Shown here in pieces: positions 49,085 to 58,645 of a stretch of 64,000 nt of DNA. Source of the DNA: an uncultured Bacteroidota bacterium. GTDB lineage: Bacteria > Bacteroidota > Bacteroidia > Chitinophagales > Chitinophagaceae. Numbering within the stretch: the stretch's first letter is position 1; every line of letters begins with the position of its first letter. The DNA lies in contig CAISPO010000014.1 in assembly GCA_903887415.1 (NCBI GenBank), positions 1-64,000 of the forward strand. The letters are read 5' to 3'. The position numbers were made by a program, and so were the translations under genes. The notes beneath the pieces were generated by a model. That model saw only the letters and a list, made by a program, of their open reading frames with translations. It had not been told where the DNA came from and searched no databases.

Positions 49085-52000
49085 ATGAAAAGAATTCTCT
49101 TACTTGTTACCTTGTTAGTTACTGTTGGACTGCGGGCCTTTGCTCAAACACATAATGTAACCGGAAAAGTCCTTGATGAGAACGGGCAGGGATACCCGGG
49201 GGCTGGCATTACCGTAAAGGGTACGCAGGTCGGCACCGTGTCGGATGTGAATGGCGATTTTTCGCTGGATGTACCGGATGGTAAGAATACCTTTATTGTG
49301 CAGGCCGTGGGTTACTCTACCCAAACCATCACAGACGAAGGCCATTCCATAGTAATAAAGCTGAAACCAACGGCTAAAACGCTTGAAGGTGCGGTTGTAA
49401 CCGCCCTCGGCATCAAAAGGGAAAAGAGAGAATTAGGTTACAGCTCCACTACAGTTAGTGCGGAAGACCTTACTGCAGGGGAGAATACAAGTGCGCTCTC
49501 CGGCCTGGCTGGTAAAGTTGCCGGTGCGAATATCACCAGCAGCACAGGCGGCCCTGGCGGCGATACCCGTGTTGTACTGAGAGGTGAAAAATCGATCTCG
49601 AAAGATAACAATGCGCTTATAGTTATTGACGGGGTGATCATGAACAACTACGACCGTACACAGGATGCGACCAACCTCGCGCAGATCGATTTCGGTAACA
49701 GCGCCAATGACCTTGATCCTGAGGAAATAGAATCGGTGAGTGTACTCCCTGGCCCGGCTGCCGCTGCGTTATACGGTTCGGCAGGTGCAAACGGCGCCAT
49801 AATGATCACTACCAAGGCAGGAAAGCACTCTGGTACCGGTAAGTACAATAAAATGGACATAACCTATAAAGCGACCTATACGCAATCTGATCCGCTGAAA
49901 GTACCACAATACCAGACAGAGTTTGGACAAGGCGCACCTGGTGTTGCTGATGACCGTCCGGATAACTTTAGCTGGGGCCCTAAATTTACTGGCAATATGC
50001 TGCCCTGGGGCCAGATCATAGACGGGAAAGAGCAAGTGAAACCATATTCTTCCCTCGGCGAGTATCCTGAAAGGCAGTTTTTCCAACATGGAAAAGCCTT
50101 GTCGAATTTTGTATCTATATCCGGAGGAAATGAAACGTCAAATTACTTTCTTTCTTTAAATGCACTCAACAGCAGCGGAATCATTCCTAATACCGGCAAC
50201 AACAGGTACAGCATCCGCTTTAACGGGCACACAGAACTCGGGAACAATTTTTATTCTGAAGTAAATGTGAACTATACGAACTCAAATGCGAGGGCTGCCG
50301 CACAGGGCCAGTCAACAGGTGGTATCATGCAGAGCATTATCCAGATACCGGTGGATATTCCGATCGCGCCACTGAAGAACCTGAATAACAAGTTCAACTC
50401 AATGGATTATATAGACTCTGCAGGAGTACACAGGTTTGGCTATTTTGGTGATTTTGCCGCAAACCCATACTGGATGGCTCAGAACTACAATAACCAGAAC
50501 AAAACAGACAAGGTGCTCGGTGATATTAAGATCGGGTATAAGAAGGGCGATTTTAACGTATTTGACCGTGTAAGCGTTGACGCTACTAACGACCGTTCTT
50601 ATTATGAGACGCCATATATCAACTCTGTTGCTGAAGACCAATCTACAAGTACCTACTATAACCAGTATGGCTATACAAATAACGGCGGCTACCAGCAAAC
50701 GCTATACTCCGGCTTCCGCTTCTACAACGACCTGATAGGTACATTCACGCATCAGCTCAGCAACAACTTTGGTATCAATGTGCTGATGGGCGAGAACACA
50801 ACACTCAGAGATGATAACACAACTACCGTAACGATCAATCCTAAGACCGGTGGCCTTGTAATACCCGGTTTCTATAACTTTACTAATAATGCAGGCCCGC
50901 TTGTAGCAACAAATTATCTTTTACAATCCCGCACACAAGGTATATATGCGAGTGTGAAGCTGAATTACCAGAAAGAGCTGTTCCTGGAGCTTACCGGCCG
51001 TAACGACTGGTCAAGCACACTTGACTGGAGCAAGGCAAGTTACTTCTACCCAAGTGCCAATGCTTCCTGGGTATTTACGGAAAGGCTGAAAGGCAATTTT
51101 AAAGATAAAGTACTGAACTATGGCAAAGTGCGCATTGGTACCTCTGGCGTGAGTGCGGATGCGATCGCATATGCAAATAATAAAGCGCTTTTCTACCAGA
51201 ACCCGATCCAAAGCGCTTTTGGAACGATTAATACACCGTTCAACAGCATTCCTACTTACCAGGTGGGTACAGGTTTTGGCTTGCAGACGCTTTCTCCTGA
51301 GCTTACCAGGGAGTTTGAAGTTGGTACAGATCTTTCTTTCTTCAAAGACCGCATAAGCACTTCATTCACTTATTACAACGACCTTACACACTCGCTGATC
51401 ACAGCAGTTCCCCTGCCTCCAAGTTCCGGTTACTATTCAAACACGGTTAACGTTGGTGACATCAGCAATAAAGGCGTAGAGTTGAGCCTGCGCGGCACTC
51501 CGATCTCTACAAAATGGGGATTGAAATGGGACCTTTTCGGAACCTATACGCACAATGTGAGCGATGTGGTGAGCCTTGCCGGCGGTGTTCAGCAGATCAC
51601 AGTGGGTGGTTTTAATGGTATGTCGATAGTTGATGCGGTAGGCCATCCTTACGGCGCTTTCTACTCCAACGACATCACTTATGAGCAGGACCCGACCACC
51701 AAGCAGTGGCACGCAGTAGTTGACGCTGCATCAGGTTTACCGGTGCCTACTTCTAAGCCCGTGCTGAGAGGTACTTTCCAGCCTAAGTTCCAAGCCTCTT
51801 GGGGCACGGACCTTAGCTACAAAGGTTTAAAACTGCATGTACTGTTTACTACAAAGCAAGGCGGATTGTTCTACAGCCAGAACAAAGAGCTTATGGATTT
51901 CGTGGGCAGCGCTCCGGAAACAGCAACCAACAACCGCAACCCATATGTTTGGCAGAACTCGGTTAATAACATAGCTCCTGCTGGTGCAGCGCCGATATAT

Positions 52001-52339
52001 GTAACAAATACTCAGAAATTTATTCCGTACAACTATTGGGTAACACAGGTAGGCCAGAACAACCTGGGCGCACAAAACCTGGTTAATGCCTCGTATATCA
52101 AGCTACAGGAAATTGCGCTGGAATATAAGATCCCGCAGAAATACTATGCTAAATCCCCATTTGGATCTCTTGCTGCCGGTATCTTCGGCAACAACCTGGT
52201 GTTGTGGACAGCTAAGAGCAACAAATACGACGATCCTGAAGAAGGCTCTTCTGGCGCTACACAAAACGGCCAGGGCTTCAACTTCAGCGCAACGCCGTCT
52301 TTGAGAAACTATGGTGCATATATTAAAGTTACTTTCTAA
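49085..52339 (+). CDS. SusC/RagA-family TonB-dependent outer-membrane transporter
   Basis: The 1084-aa protein opens with a signal peptide (ending RAFAQ), then a carboxypeptidase-regulatory-like domain (HNVTGKVLDENGQGYPGAGI, about 20-105), the plug domain with TonB-box-like VVTALGIKREKRELGYS and VLRGEKSISKDNNALIVIDG (about 110-250), and a 22-strand barrel to the end (GAYIKVTF). SusC takes up oligomers bound by its SusD lid using TonB energy. The next gene, 21 bp downstream, is the SusD partner. No glycan enzymes are adjacent, so the substrate is unknown. Confidence 0.96.
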   Translation: MKRILLLVTLLVTVGLRAFAQTHNVTGKVLDENGQGYPGAGITVKGTQVGTVSDVNGDFSLDVPDGKNTFIVQAVGYSTQTITDEGHSIVIKLKPTAKTLEGAVVTALGIKREKRELGYSSTTVSAEDLTAGENTSALSGLAGKVAGANITSSTGGPGGDTRVVLRGEKSISKDNNALIVIDGVIMNNYDRTQDATNLAQIDFGNSANDLDPEEIESVSVLPGPAAAALYGSAGANGAIMITTKAGKHSGTGKYNKMDITYKATYTQSDPLKVPQYQTEFGQGAPGVADDRPDNFSWGPKFTGNMLPWGQIIDGKEQVKPYSSLGEYPERQFFQHGKALSNFVSISGGNETSNYFLSLNALNSSGIIPNTGNNRYSIRFNGHTELGNNFYSEVNVNYTNSNARAAAQGQSTGGIMQSIIQIPVDIPIAPLKNLNNKFNSMDYIDSAGVHRFGYFGDFAANPYWMAQNYNNQNKTDKVLGDIKIGYKKGDFNVFDRVSVDATNDRSYYETPYINSVAEDQSTSTYYNQYGYTNNGGYQQTLYSGFRFYNDLIGTFTHQLSNNFGINVLMGENTTLRDDNTTTVTINPKTGGLVIPGFYNFTNNAGPLVATNYLLQSRTQGIYASVKLNYQKELFLELTGRNDWSSTLDWSKASYFYPSANASWVFTERLKGNFKDKVLNYGKVRIGTSGVSADAIAYANNKALFYQNPIQSAFGTINTPFNSIPTYQVGTGFGLQTLSPELTREFEVGTDLSFFKDRISTSFTYYNDLTHSLITAVPLPPSSGYYSNTVNVGDISNKGVELSLRGTPISTKWGLKWDLFGTYTHNVSDVVSLAGGVQQITVGGFNGMSIVDAVGHPYGAFYSNDITYEQDPTTKQWHAVVDAASGLPVPTSKPVLRGTFQPKFQASWGTDLSYKGLKLHVLFTTKQGGLFYSQNKELMDFVGSAPETATNNRNPYVWQNSVNNIAPAGAAPIYVTNTQKFIPYNYWVTQVGQNNLGAQNLVNASYIKLQEIALEYKIPQKYYAKSPFGSLAAGIFGNNLVLWTAKSNKYDDPEEGSSGATQNGQGFNFSATPSLRNYGAYIKVTF

Positions 52340-52360
52340 ACCTGGTATAAAATTGTTATT

Positions 52361-53923
52361 ATGTCTATAAGTAAGAAAATCACAATATTAGCAGTATTAG
52401 GTGCCGCACTTGGGGTGTCTTCCTGCAAAAAATACCTCGATGTAAATACAAACCCCAACGGGGCACAAGTGGCTACATTAAAAACGCTGCTGCCGGCTGC
52501 TGAGCTTTACGTTGGCACTGCGCAAGGTGTCGATCTGGAGATAGCAGGTTCATTTTTTGCCCAGTATTGGACGCAAAGCCCTGGTGCAAGCCAGTACCAC
52601 AACCTGGACCAGTACGCTCCGGGCCAGGATGCGTTCATTTATGCCTGGAACAACCTGTATTCGGCAAACGAGAATTTTTTCCAGCTCTACAAGCTGGCCG
52701 ATTCGCAGAAATCAGCACCTTATATGGCTATATCGCTGCTGATGCAGGCATATACATTCCAACTGATCACTGATGGATGGGGCGATGTTCCATTTACCCA
52801 GGCGCTCAAAGGACAGTATGCCGACGGACACGTTGTAAACCCTAAGTACGATTCACAGATGGTTGTGTACAACGGTATCCTTGCTTACATCGACTCTGCG
52901 AACGTACTAATTGCCAAGGGCGGTATTGCACCGACGTCTGATGATCTTATCTATGGTGGTGATCAGACTAAATGGCAGAAGTTTGCAAATACACTTGCCC
53001 TTCGTATATACATGAGGATGAGTGAGATCAACCCTACAGCCGCTGCTGCTGGCATTGCCGCATTATATGCCAATCCTACTACATCTGTCTTTATTGGCCC
53101 AGGTGATGATGCCGTGATCAAGTATGGTTTTAGCGCAGCCAACAGCAATCCGTTATACGCAGAAGAAACAGGTTTGCAAAACTACCAGAATTTTGTTGCC
53201 AGCAATACTTGCCTGGATACCCTGGAATCAAATAATGACCCAAGGCTTTATTTATTCTATGAACCTGTTTCCGGATCCAGCTCCTTCGCAGGCCTTCCGC
53301 AGGGCCTCTATAATGGTGTTGCCTATACTGGTTATTCTTTCCCAACAGTATATGTTGCCGGTGATGCTCAGAACCTTAATAAAACTACAAACTTTAACTC
53401 AGGAAACGCACCTGTTAACTTCATTACCAGCTACGAAAGCCTGTTCCTGCAAGCTGAGGCTGCTGCAAGGGGATGGAGCGGCGCAGCAACCGGTATGGAC
53501 GACAGCCTGTTTTACCAGGGCATCCAGGCCAGCTTTAACTATTATGCTGCCCAGTTGACTGACGTTTATGGTACTCCGGTTACTACAAGCATTTATAATG
53601 ACTATATCACCGGTGCATTAGGATCCGGACCAGGTCCGTGGACACTTTATCCTGCAACAGGTACCGTTGCACAGAAAGTTCAGTATATCATTGTTCAGAA
53701 GTGGTTTGCAATGTGCGGTAACCAGGGCTTTGAAGCATGGAATGAGTGGCGCCGTACCGGATACCCTAACTGGTTCACTTATTCTGTAAGTAGCATTATA
53801 GGCAGTACCTTCCCCAAAAGGCTTACTTACCCAAGCAACGAAAGCACTGTAAATTCATCTTTCCCGGGCCTAAAACCATTGACCCAGAAAGTATGGTGGG
53901 ATTCCGATCCGGGCGATCATTAA
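52361..53923 (+). CDS. SusD/RagB-family surface lipoprotein
   Basis: The 520-aa protein has the lipobox SSCKKYLDV (Cys lipidated), the SusD-like repeats (NLYSANENFFQLYKLAD; LMQAYTFQLITDGWGDVPFT) and the end motif FEAWNEWRRTGYPN, which is typical of the SusD/RagB family. It binds substrate at the cell surface and closes over SusC. It belongs to the operon 49085-54626. Confidence 0.95.
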   Translation: MSISKKITILAVLGAALGVSSCKKYLDVNTNPNGAQVATLKTLLPAAELYVGTAQGVDLEIAGSFFAQYWTQSPGASQYHNLDQYAPGQDAFIYAWNNLYSANENFFQLYKLADSQKSAPYMAISLLMQAYTFQLITDGWGDVPFTQALKGQYADGHVVNPKYDSQMVVYNGILAYIDSANVLIAKGGIAPTSDDLIYGGDQTKWQKFANTLALRIYMRMSEINPTAAAAGIAALYANPTTSVFIGPGDDAVIKYGFSAANSNPLYAEETGLQNYQNFVASNTCLDTLESNNDPRLYLFYEPVSGSSSFAGLPQGLYNGVAYTGYSFPTVYVAGDAQNLNKTTNFNSGNAPVNFITSYESLFLQAEAAARGWSGAATGMDDSLFYQGIQASFNYYAAQLTDVYGTPVTTSIYNDYITGALGSGPGPWTLYPATGTVAQKVQYIIVQKWFAMCGNQGFEAWNEWRRTGYPNWFTYSVSSIIGSTFPKRLTYPSNESTVNSSFPGLKPLTQKVWWDSDPGDH

Positions 53924-53963
53924 TAGGCAGGTATTTAATAAATTACAAATAAATCTCGATAAA

Positions 53964-54626
53964 ATGAAAAAAATAATAATATTATCCCTTTTGATGGCTG
54001 TCGGCTTTGCTTCCTGCAAAAAGACACCGAATGATCCGTCAGTTACGGTAACGGTGGCTTATCCAACTATCACAGTAACCGGTGCGCAATACTATAGTAT
54101 CCCGGTAAATGGGACGCTTCCGAGCATTTCGGCAACTGCGTATGACTCGTTTTACAACGAATCAGTTCCTGTAATATTGGATCTCTCCACCCTGGATGCA
54201 ACGACACCAGGATTGTATGCAGTTACTGCCTCAGCGGCAAATAAGTATGGATTTGTATCAAACAAAACCGTTTATGTTGGGGTAACCAATGAGCCAGCTT
54301 CTTTGGATATTTCTGGTACATATGTAAGAAGTGGGGTTGCTACCAAGGTGGCGTACATCACAAAAGTAGCAACCGGAATGTTTTTGACCTCTAATGTTGG
54401 GGGTGTTGATACCGTTACACAGGCTGCTTCAATTGTTCCGGCAGTTTTCGTAGTGACAAGTGATTCTACGATCGATTTCGGGACTCAATTGACTAATGCT
54501 GGTACGTTAACTGCGTCTTCTGAGTCGCTCATGCTCGTGGGTAGCGGCGCTTCCGGTACTACACTCAACTATGCGATTTCCCTCTCTGGCTTTGGCACAT
54601 CGGTGCGTACTTTTGTTAAGCAATAA
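53964..54626 (+). CDS. Lipoprotein with Ig-like domain in the susCD operon
   Basis: The 220-aa product has a lipobox (FASCKK) and a beta-sandwich with repeated Val/Thr-rich strands (TVTVAYPTITVTGAQYYSIP; VPVILDLSTLDATTPGLYAV), which resembles DUF5012/Ig-like domains that occur next to SusD genes. It is probably a surface-exposed glycan- or peptide-binding protein for the same transporter. It is 40 bp after the susD-like gene. A terminator follows. Confidence 0.75.
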   Translation: MKKIIILSLLMAVGFASCKKTPNDPSVTVTVAYPTITVTGAQYYSIPVNGTLPSISATAYDSFYNESVPVILDLSTLDATTPGLYAVTASAANKYGFVSNKTVYVGVTNEPASLDISGTYVRSGVATKVAYITKVATGMFLTSNVGGVDTVTQAASIVPAVFVVTSDSTIDFGTQLTNAGTLTASSESLMLVGSGASGTTLNYAISLSGFGTSVRTFVKQ

Positions 54627-54652
54627 TCAGCACTTTTTGATATAATCATTTG

Positions 54653-54683
54653 CTCCCCGCCATTAGTTGCGGGGAGTTTTTTT
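54653..54683 (+). terminator. Terminator of the susC-susD-lipoprotein operon
   Basis: CTCCCCGC and GCGGGGAG form a perfect 8-bp stem over CATTAGTT, followed by TTTTTTT. Confidence 0.9.
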
Positions 54684-54843
54684 ATTAGGATAGTCATTTT
54701 GACAGTAGAATTTGATACTGTGGTCTTTGCGTTTTTTGTAAGATTATAAGTGCTTTGCGAACTTTGCGTGAAATTCATAATACTGATTTTAACTTTAAAC
54801 AGGTTTAATCCTTTTTTTAACAAATTTTCCATTTCACACCCAT

Positions 54844-54851
54844 TATATTTG
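54844..54851 (+). promoter_or_regulatory. -7 box of the 54869 gene
   Basis: TATATTTG matches the -7 consensus, 18 bp before the ATG at 54869. It implies a very short leader. No TTG at 19-20 nt upstream. Confidence 0.5.
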
Positions 54852-54868
54852 CGCACTAATAGTTGCTT

Positions 54869-55585
54869 ATGCGAAAAATCCTTGCCCTACTGGCAATATT
54901 ATTGATACCCTCACTGCTGCTGGCACAGGATGATAAAATGAATGCCAATGCTGCCCCGCCGCCAATAGTGAAGCCATCAAGGGACTTCCTGATGATGCAG
55001 CTCACCTACAACAACTGGATAAAAAAGCCTGACAGCGTAAAAACCAAACCCTTTGGCTTCGGTTTCAACGGCTTTGTTTGTTACGACTTCCCAATCAAAA
55101 AAACAAAGCTAAGCTTCGCGGCTGGCTTAGGTGTTAAGGTTTCCGTAGAATACCTGGACCTGCAGCGCATGATAAATAATGATACCGGCGCACTGGCAGC
55201 ACAAGTCCGTTTTCTCCCAGACCCAGTGGATACCGGATATAAACGGTATAAGTTTGTAACCACCTACCTTACCGCTCCCTTCGAGCTGCGTTACTTCAGC
55301 AATACGCTGAACAGAAATAAAGGTTTTAAGGCGGCCATAGGGCTACAGATAGGTACGTTGCTGGGCGCACATACCAAAGCCCTTACTTCGGTATCCGGCA
55401 CTAATATTAAGTATAAGGTGGACACCAAGCGCTATGTGAGCCCCTGGGACTTCGCGGCAACCGCCCGCGTAGGATGGGGCAATTTTTCCATATTCGCGTC
55501 TTACAACCTTACCAATGTCTTTAAAGATAACGCAGGGCCGCCCATCACCCCTGCCTCGGCAGGTATTTGTATTACGGGATTATAG
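54869..55585 (+). CDS. Outer-membrane beta-barrel protein (PorT-like type)
   Basis: The 238-aa product has a signal peptide (ending LLLAQ), a short Pro/Ala linker and an eight-stranded-type barrel with FGFGFNGFVCYDFP, KLSFAAGLGVKVSVEY and later NFSIFASYNLTNVF. This pattern resembles the PorT/outer-membrane-beta-barrel family of Bacteroidota. The exact role is not evident. The ATG at 54869 fits the -7 box; a TTG two codons before is less likely. Confidence 0.75.
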   Translation: MRKILALLAILLIPSLLLAQDDKMNANAAPPPIVKPSRDFLMMQLTYNNWIKKPDSVKTKPFGFGFNGFVCYDFPIKKTKLSFAAGLGVKVSVEYLDLQRMINNDTGALAAQVRFLPDPVDTGYKRYKFVTTYLTAPFELRYFSNTLNRNKGFKAAIGLQIGTLLGAHTKALTSVSGTNIKYKVDTKRYVSPWDFAATARVGWGNFSIFASYNLTNVFKDNAGPPITPASAGICITGL

Positions 55586-56038
55586 AGCTTAGTTCAAGAT
55601 TTTTTTTTGCAGCGGCCATCAGTGCCGCTGCATTTATTTTGGGGCAGAGGGCCTCGCGCATATGGCCGCAAAAAAAGGGTACCTCGACAGGCACCCTCTT
55701 GTGGAAATCTAAATTTGGGCGCTTCCGGCACCTTAGGTTTCCATCAAACACACACACTATTCGGAAGCGCAAATACTATAGTTCAAAAACCATACCGTAA
55801 TGATATGAGGAAAGGATTTTAACAAATTCCGAAAGGCTGTTGTGTTGTACTCAGCGATTGCTGGTAAGCGTATGGCTGCACGAAAATAAACACAAAGGCC
55901 ACGAAGCTGAAACACTAAGTTGACAAAGTGAGCATTGCGGCCTTAGTGAATTTCTTTGTGATCTAAGTGGTAAAAACGGATGCATTTCCGGTAAGTTACG
56001 ATAGACATTTCTTTCGCGGGACCTGATCCAGGAAGGGC
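55586..56038. other. Intergenic region with a GC-rich hairpin
   Basis: GCAGCGGC (55609-55616) and GCCGCTGC (55624-55631) form a perfect 8-bp stem over CATCAGT, followed by ATTTATTTT, so it may weakly end the upstream transcript. The remainder of the 453 bp shows short open frames without recognisable features and no promoter that I trust. Confidence 0.5.
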
Positions 56039-56752
56039 TTAAAAACGCCACCGGATACCTAGTGTCTCAGGAAAATAAAGCAGGTGGAAGTTGTTGTTTT
56101 CACCAGCATACTCTGTGGTATGTGTGGCAACGCCTGCATAACGCATAGCGATTTCGGCAGTCACACCCAGCCGTGGAATTATATAGTAGGTATATCCCAG
56201 TTGGATGCCATAGCTTAGGCCTACGCCGTAACCGTAGTGGTAGCTATTCACATTGCCGGAGTCCGTTTTATTATCCCTAATGTAGCCCTTGGAGCCATCA
56301 TTCATAGTAGTCACCATGCCAACCATGACGCCTGCATACAGGTTAGACCTGTTGAATGTATGGAAATGAGTGTAGAATGGAATAGTGTAATTCATTTCAA
56401 ACGATTCTGTGATCGCATTACTGGCCTCAAGAAATGATACCTGTGTTGTTGGCAGAGTCTGCCCGTAAGTAGTATTTGGGGTCCAGTTTCCAAAAGTTTC
56501 CCATTTGCGGTCTCCCAGGTCAAAAGTCAGGAACCAATGCTCGTTAAAGTAACGAGTGATACGCGCAGAATAATCATGTACAATATTGGTGCTGGTGCCC
56601 TGGTACCCAATAGCTGGGCCCAATGGCCTTGTAATAACGCTCAGGCCGCCGTTAATGCCAACCTCCCAGTTATACTCAGGCGGCATATTCTGCGCCAGCA
56701 GGCTGCCCTCCAAAGCCAGAAAAGCCACAACAGTGAGTAACAATGCCCTCAT
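56039..56752 (-). CDS. Outer-membrane beta-barrel protein
   Basis: The 237-aa product has a signal peptide (ending LLAQ) and alternating strands with Tyr/Trp and Gly (YNWEVGINGGLSVITRPLG; HWFLTFDLGDRKWETFGNWT), ending in the barrel-closing ETLGIRWRF with terminal Phe. This is a generic small barrel of the OmpW/PorT type. No transported or bound substrate is obvious. Confidence 0.75.
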   Translation of the reverse strand: MRALLLTVVAFLALEGSLLAQNMPPEYNWEVGINGGLSVITRPLGPAIGYQGTSTNIVHDYSARITRYFNEHWFLTFDLGDRKWETFGNWTPNTTYGQTLPTTQVSFLEASNAITESFEMNYTIPFYTHFHTFNRSNLYAGVMVGMVTTMNDGSKGYIRDNKTDSGNVNSYHYGYGVGLSYGIQLGYTYYIIPRLGVTAEIAMRYAGVATHTTEYAGENNNFHLLYFPETLGIRWRF

Positions 56753-57008
56753 ATTATAAACAGATTTTAGAAATTAGAGTCAAATCTAAGTAAATAAACC
56801 TAAAACCCCAAACCCACCCCTGTCCCGTCCCGATGAAAATCGGGACCTTGTTCCGATGAACCAACTACTTAGCTTTAAATTTAATTGTCAACGGCTGCAA
56901 ACAATTTGGCACCATTGTTTTCTTTAGCTTTCGCAACTTGGGAAAGTTGAATGCTGAGACAAAGCCGGAAAGCATGTTCACAAGTACCTCCCTTTTAGGG
57001 GGCGGGGG
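56753..57008. other. Intergenic region with hairpin
   Basis: GTCCCGAT (56827-56834) and ATCGGGAC (56839-56846) form a perfect 8-bp stem over GAAA. It resembles the CCCGATAGCTATCGGG palindrome at 58579. The rest of the 256 bp holds no gene that I can support. Confidence 0.5.
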
Positions 57009-58508
57009 TTACTCCTCCTCAAAGTTCATATTCAGCATACTACCCAGAATATCGCCGAATGAGTAGCCGCCCCTTTCCACGCCCTTTTTGCTGATGAGCG
57101 AAAATTCAGCGAGGCCATGCAGCAGGAATTCCATGAGGAGGCCGGCCTGTGTTTCGTCGGCAGCGGGGTAAAACTGCTTTACAGCAGCATACAGGCCGTC
57201 CACCTGGTACAGATGTGCCAGGTAGGCCGCATCGCTCTCATCCTGGAGTATCACGAGGTCATTGCCCTTGCCAAACCAGTCTATTACCGGCTGGTAGGGG
57301 CTTGGCTTGGCCTTGGCGCCCTGCGGGCCTCTTTCTTTCTTGAAAGATTGCGGATCTGGAAAATAGGTGGCGAATGATGCACGTATAGCAAGCCCCAACA
57401 GGCGGTAAGCCACGTTCAGCGGGCCTTCCTGTTCGCCTTCATACACCAGCTCTATCTTGCCAGTAATAGATGGCACTACGCCAATAAAGTCTGCAATGCG
57501 CACCATAGTATGCTTGAGGCCGGCATTTAGCGCCCGCAGCTCGGACGTGCTCACCAGGTTCTCATAGGCCGAGATCGTAAGCCGTGCAGATACGCCGCTC
57601 TTTTGGTCCACAAATTCGCTTTTGCGTGCTTCCATAGCCAGTTGCTCAATAAGCATAGCGCAGATATCGGGCACCGCTACAGTACTCAACTGCTCAGGCA
57701 GCAAATGCGCCTCCTGCTCGGTGATGGCCCTGGAGATTTCTATTGTTTTGGGATAGTGGGTTATGATCTGGCTTTCTATGCGGTCTTTGAGCGGCGTCAC
57801 TATGCTGCCGCGGTTCGTATAGTCTTCCGGGTTGGCGGTGAATATGAACAGTATATCCAGCGGCAGTCGCAGCTTAAAGCCGCGTATTTGTATATCGCCT
57901 TCCTGAAGAATATTGAACAAGGAAACCTGTATGCGGGCCTGCAGATCGGGTAACTCATTGATCACAAAAATGCCCCTGTGCGAGCGGGGGATGATGCCAT
58001 AGTGCAGCGCCTGCTCATCGGCAAAGCTGAGCCGCATATTGGCGGCTTTTATGGGGTCTATGTCGCCCACAAGGTCCGCTACGGATACATCGGGAGTCGC
58101 CAGCTTCTCGCCATACCGTGCGCTGCGGTGCAGCCATGATATAGGTGTAGCATCCCCTTTCTCCTCCAGCAACTGCCGTGCATATAGCGAAACCGGAGCA
58201 AAGGGATCATCATTTATCTCGCTGCCGGTGATCACGGGTATCCATTCATCCAGCAGGTTTACCATTTCGCGCGCCATGCGGGTCTTTGCCTGCCCGCGCA
58301 GCCCCAGGAACAGTATGTTATGCCTGGAAAGCAGCGCCCGTTCTACGTCAGGTATTACCGTGTGCTCGTAGCCCAGTATGGTACGGAAAGGGCTTTGTTT
58401 TTTCTGCACCAGCTCTATAAGGTTGCTGCGCACCTCATCTTTTATCTTCTTAGGAGCATATCCAGCCTTTTTCAGGTCGCCAAAATTCTTTATTTCCGGT
58501 TGTTTCAT
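57009..58508 (-). CDS. MoxR/magnesium-chelatase-like AAA+ ATPase
   Basis: The 499-aa protein has an AAA+ module with Walker A GLRGQAKTR (about 69-77), a helix-2 insert region, Walker B GIFVINELPDL (about 178-188) and FIFTANPEDYTNRG as sensor 1. A long C-terminal helical half follows. It belongs to the Mg-chelatase/MoxR clade. These ATPases normally work with a von Willebrand factor A protein, but none is encoded next to it. The Walker A loop has Arg and Gln in places where Gly/Ser are usual, which is typical of this branch. Confidence 0.85.
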   Translation of the reverse strand: MKQPEIKNFGDLKKAGYAPKKIKDEVRSNLIELVQKKQSPFRTILGYEHTVIPDVERALLSRHNILFLGLRGQAKTRMAREMVNLLDEWIPVITGSEINDDPFAPVSLYARQLLEEKGDATPISWLHRSARYGEKLATPDVSVADLVGDIDPIKAANMRLSFADEQALHYGIIPRSHRGIFVINELPDLQARIQVSLFNILQEGDIQIRGFKLRLPLDILFIFTANPEDYTNRGSIVTPLKDRIESQIITHYPKTIEISRAITEQEAHLLPEQLSTVAVPDICAMLIEQLAMEARKSEFVDQKSGVSARLTISAYENLVSTSELRALNAGLKHTMVRIADFIGVVPSITGKIELVYEGEQEGPLNVAYRLLGLAIRASFATYFPDPQSFKKERGPQGAKAKPSPYQPVIDWFGKGNDLVILQDESDAAYLAHLYQVDGLYAAVKQFYPAADETQAGLLMEFLLHGLAEFSLISKKGVERGGYSFGDILGSMLNMNFEEE

Positions 58509-58578
58509 AATTGTCCTGCAATATTCGCTTTAATAAAAGAATTAGCTCAATAATATATTGTTATCGGCCCATTTTAAT

Positions 58579-58594
58579 CCCGATAGCTATCGGG
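58579..58594. repeat. Perfect 16-bp palindrome
   Basis: CCCGATAGCTATCGGG reads the same on both strands. It lies between the divergently spaced 57009 and 58646 genes. A related stem is at 56827-56846. The adjacent words AAATTGTCGAATTGTCG (about 58624-58640) recur at the right edge of the window (about 63975). Confidence 0.75.
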
Positions 58595-58645
58595 AGCACA
58601 TTTTCAAATTTTTAAGTGCATTGCCAAATTGTCGAATTGTCGATT

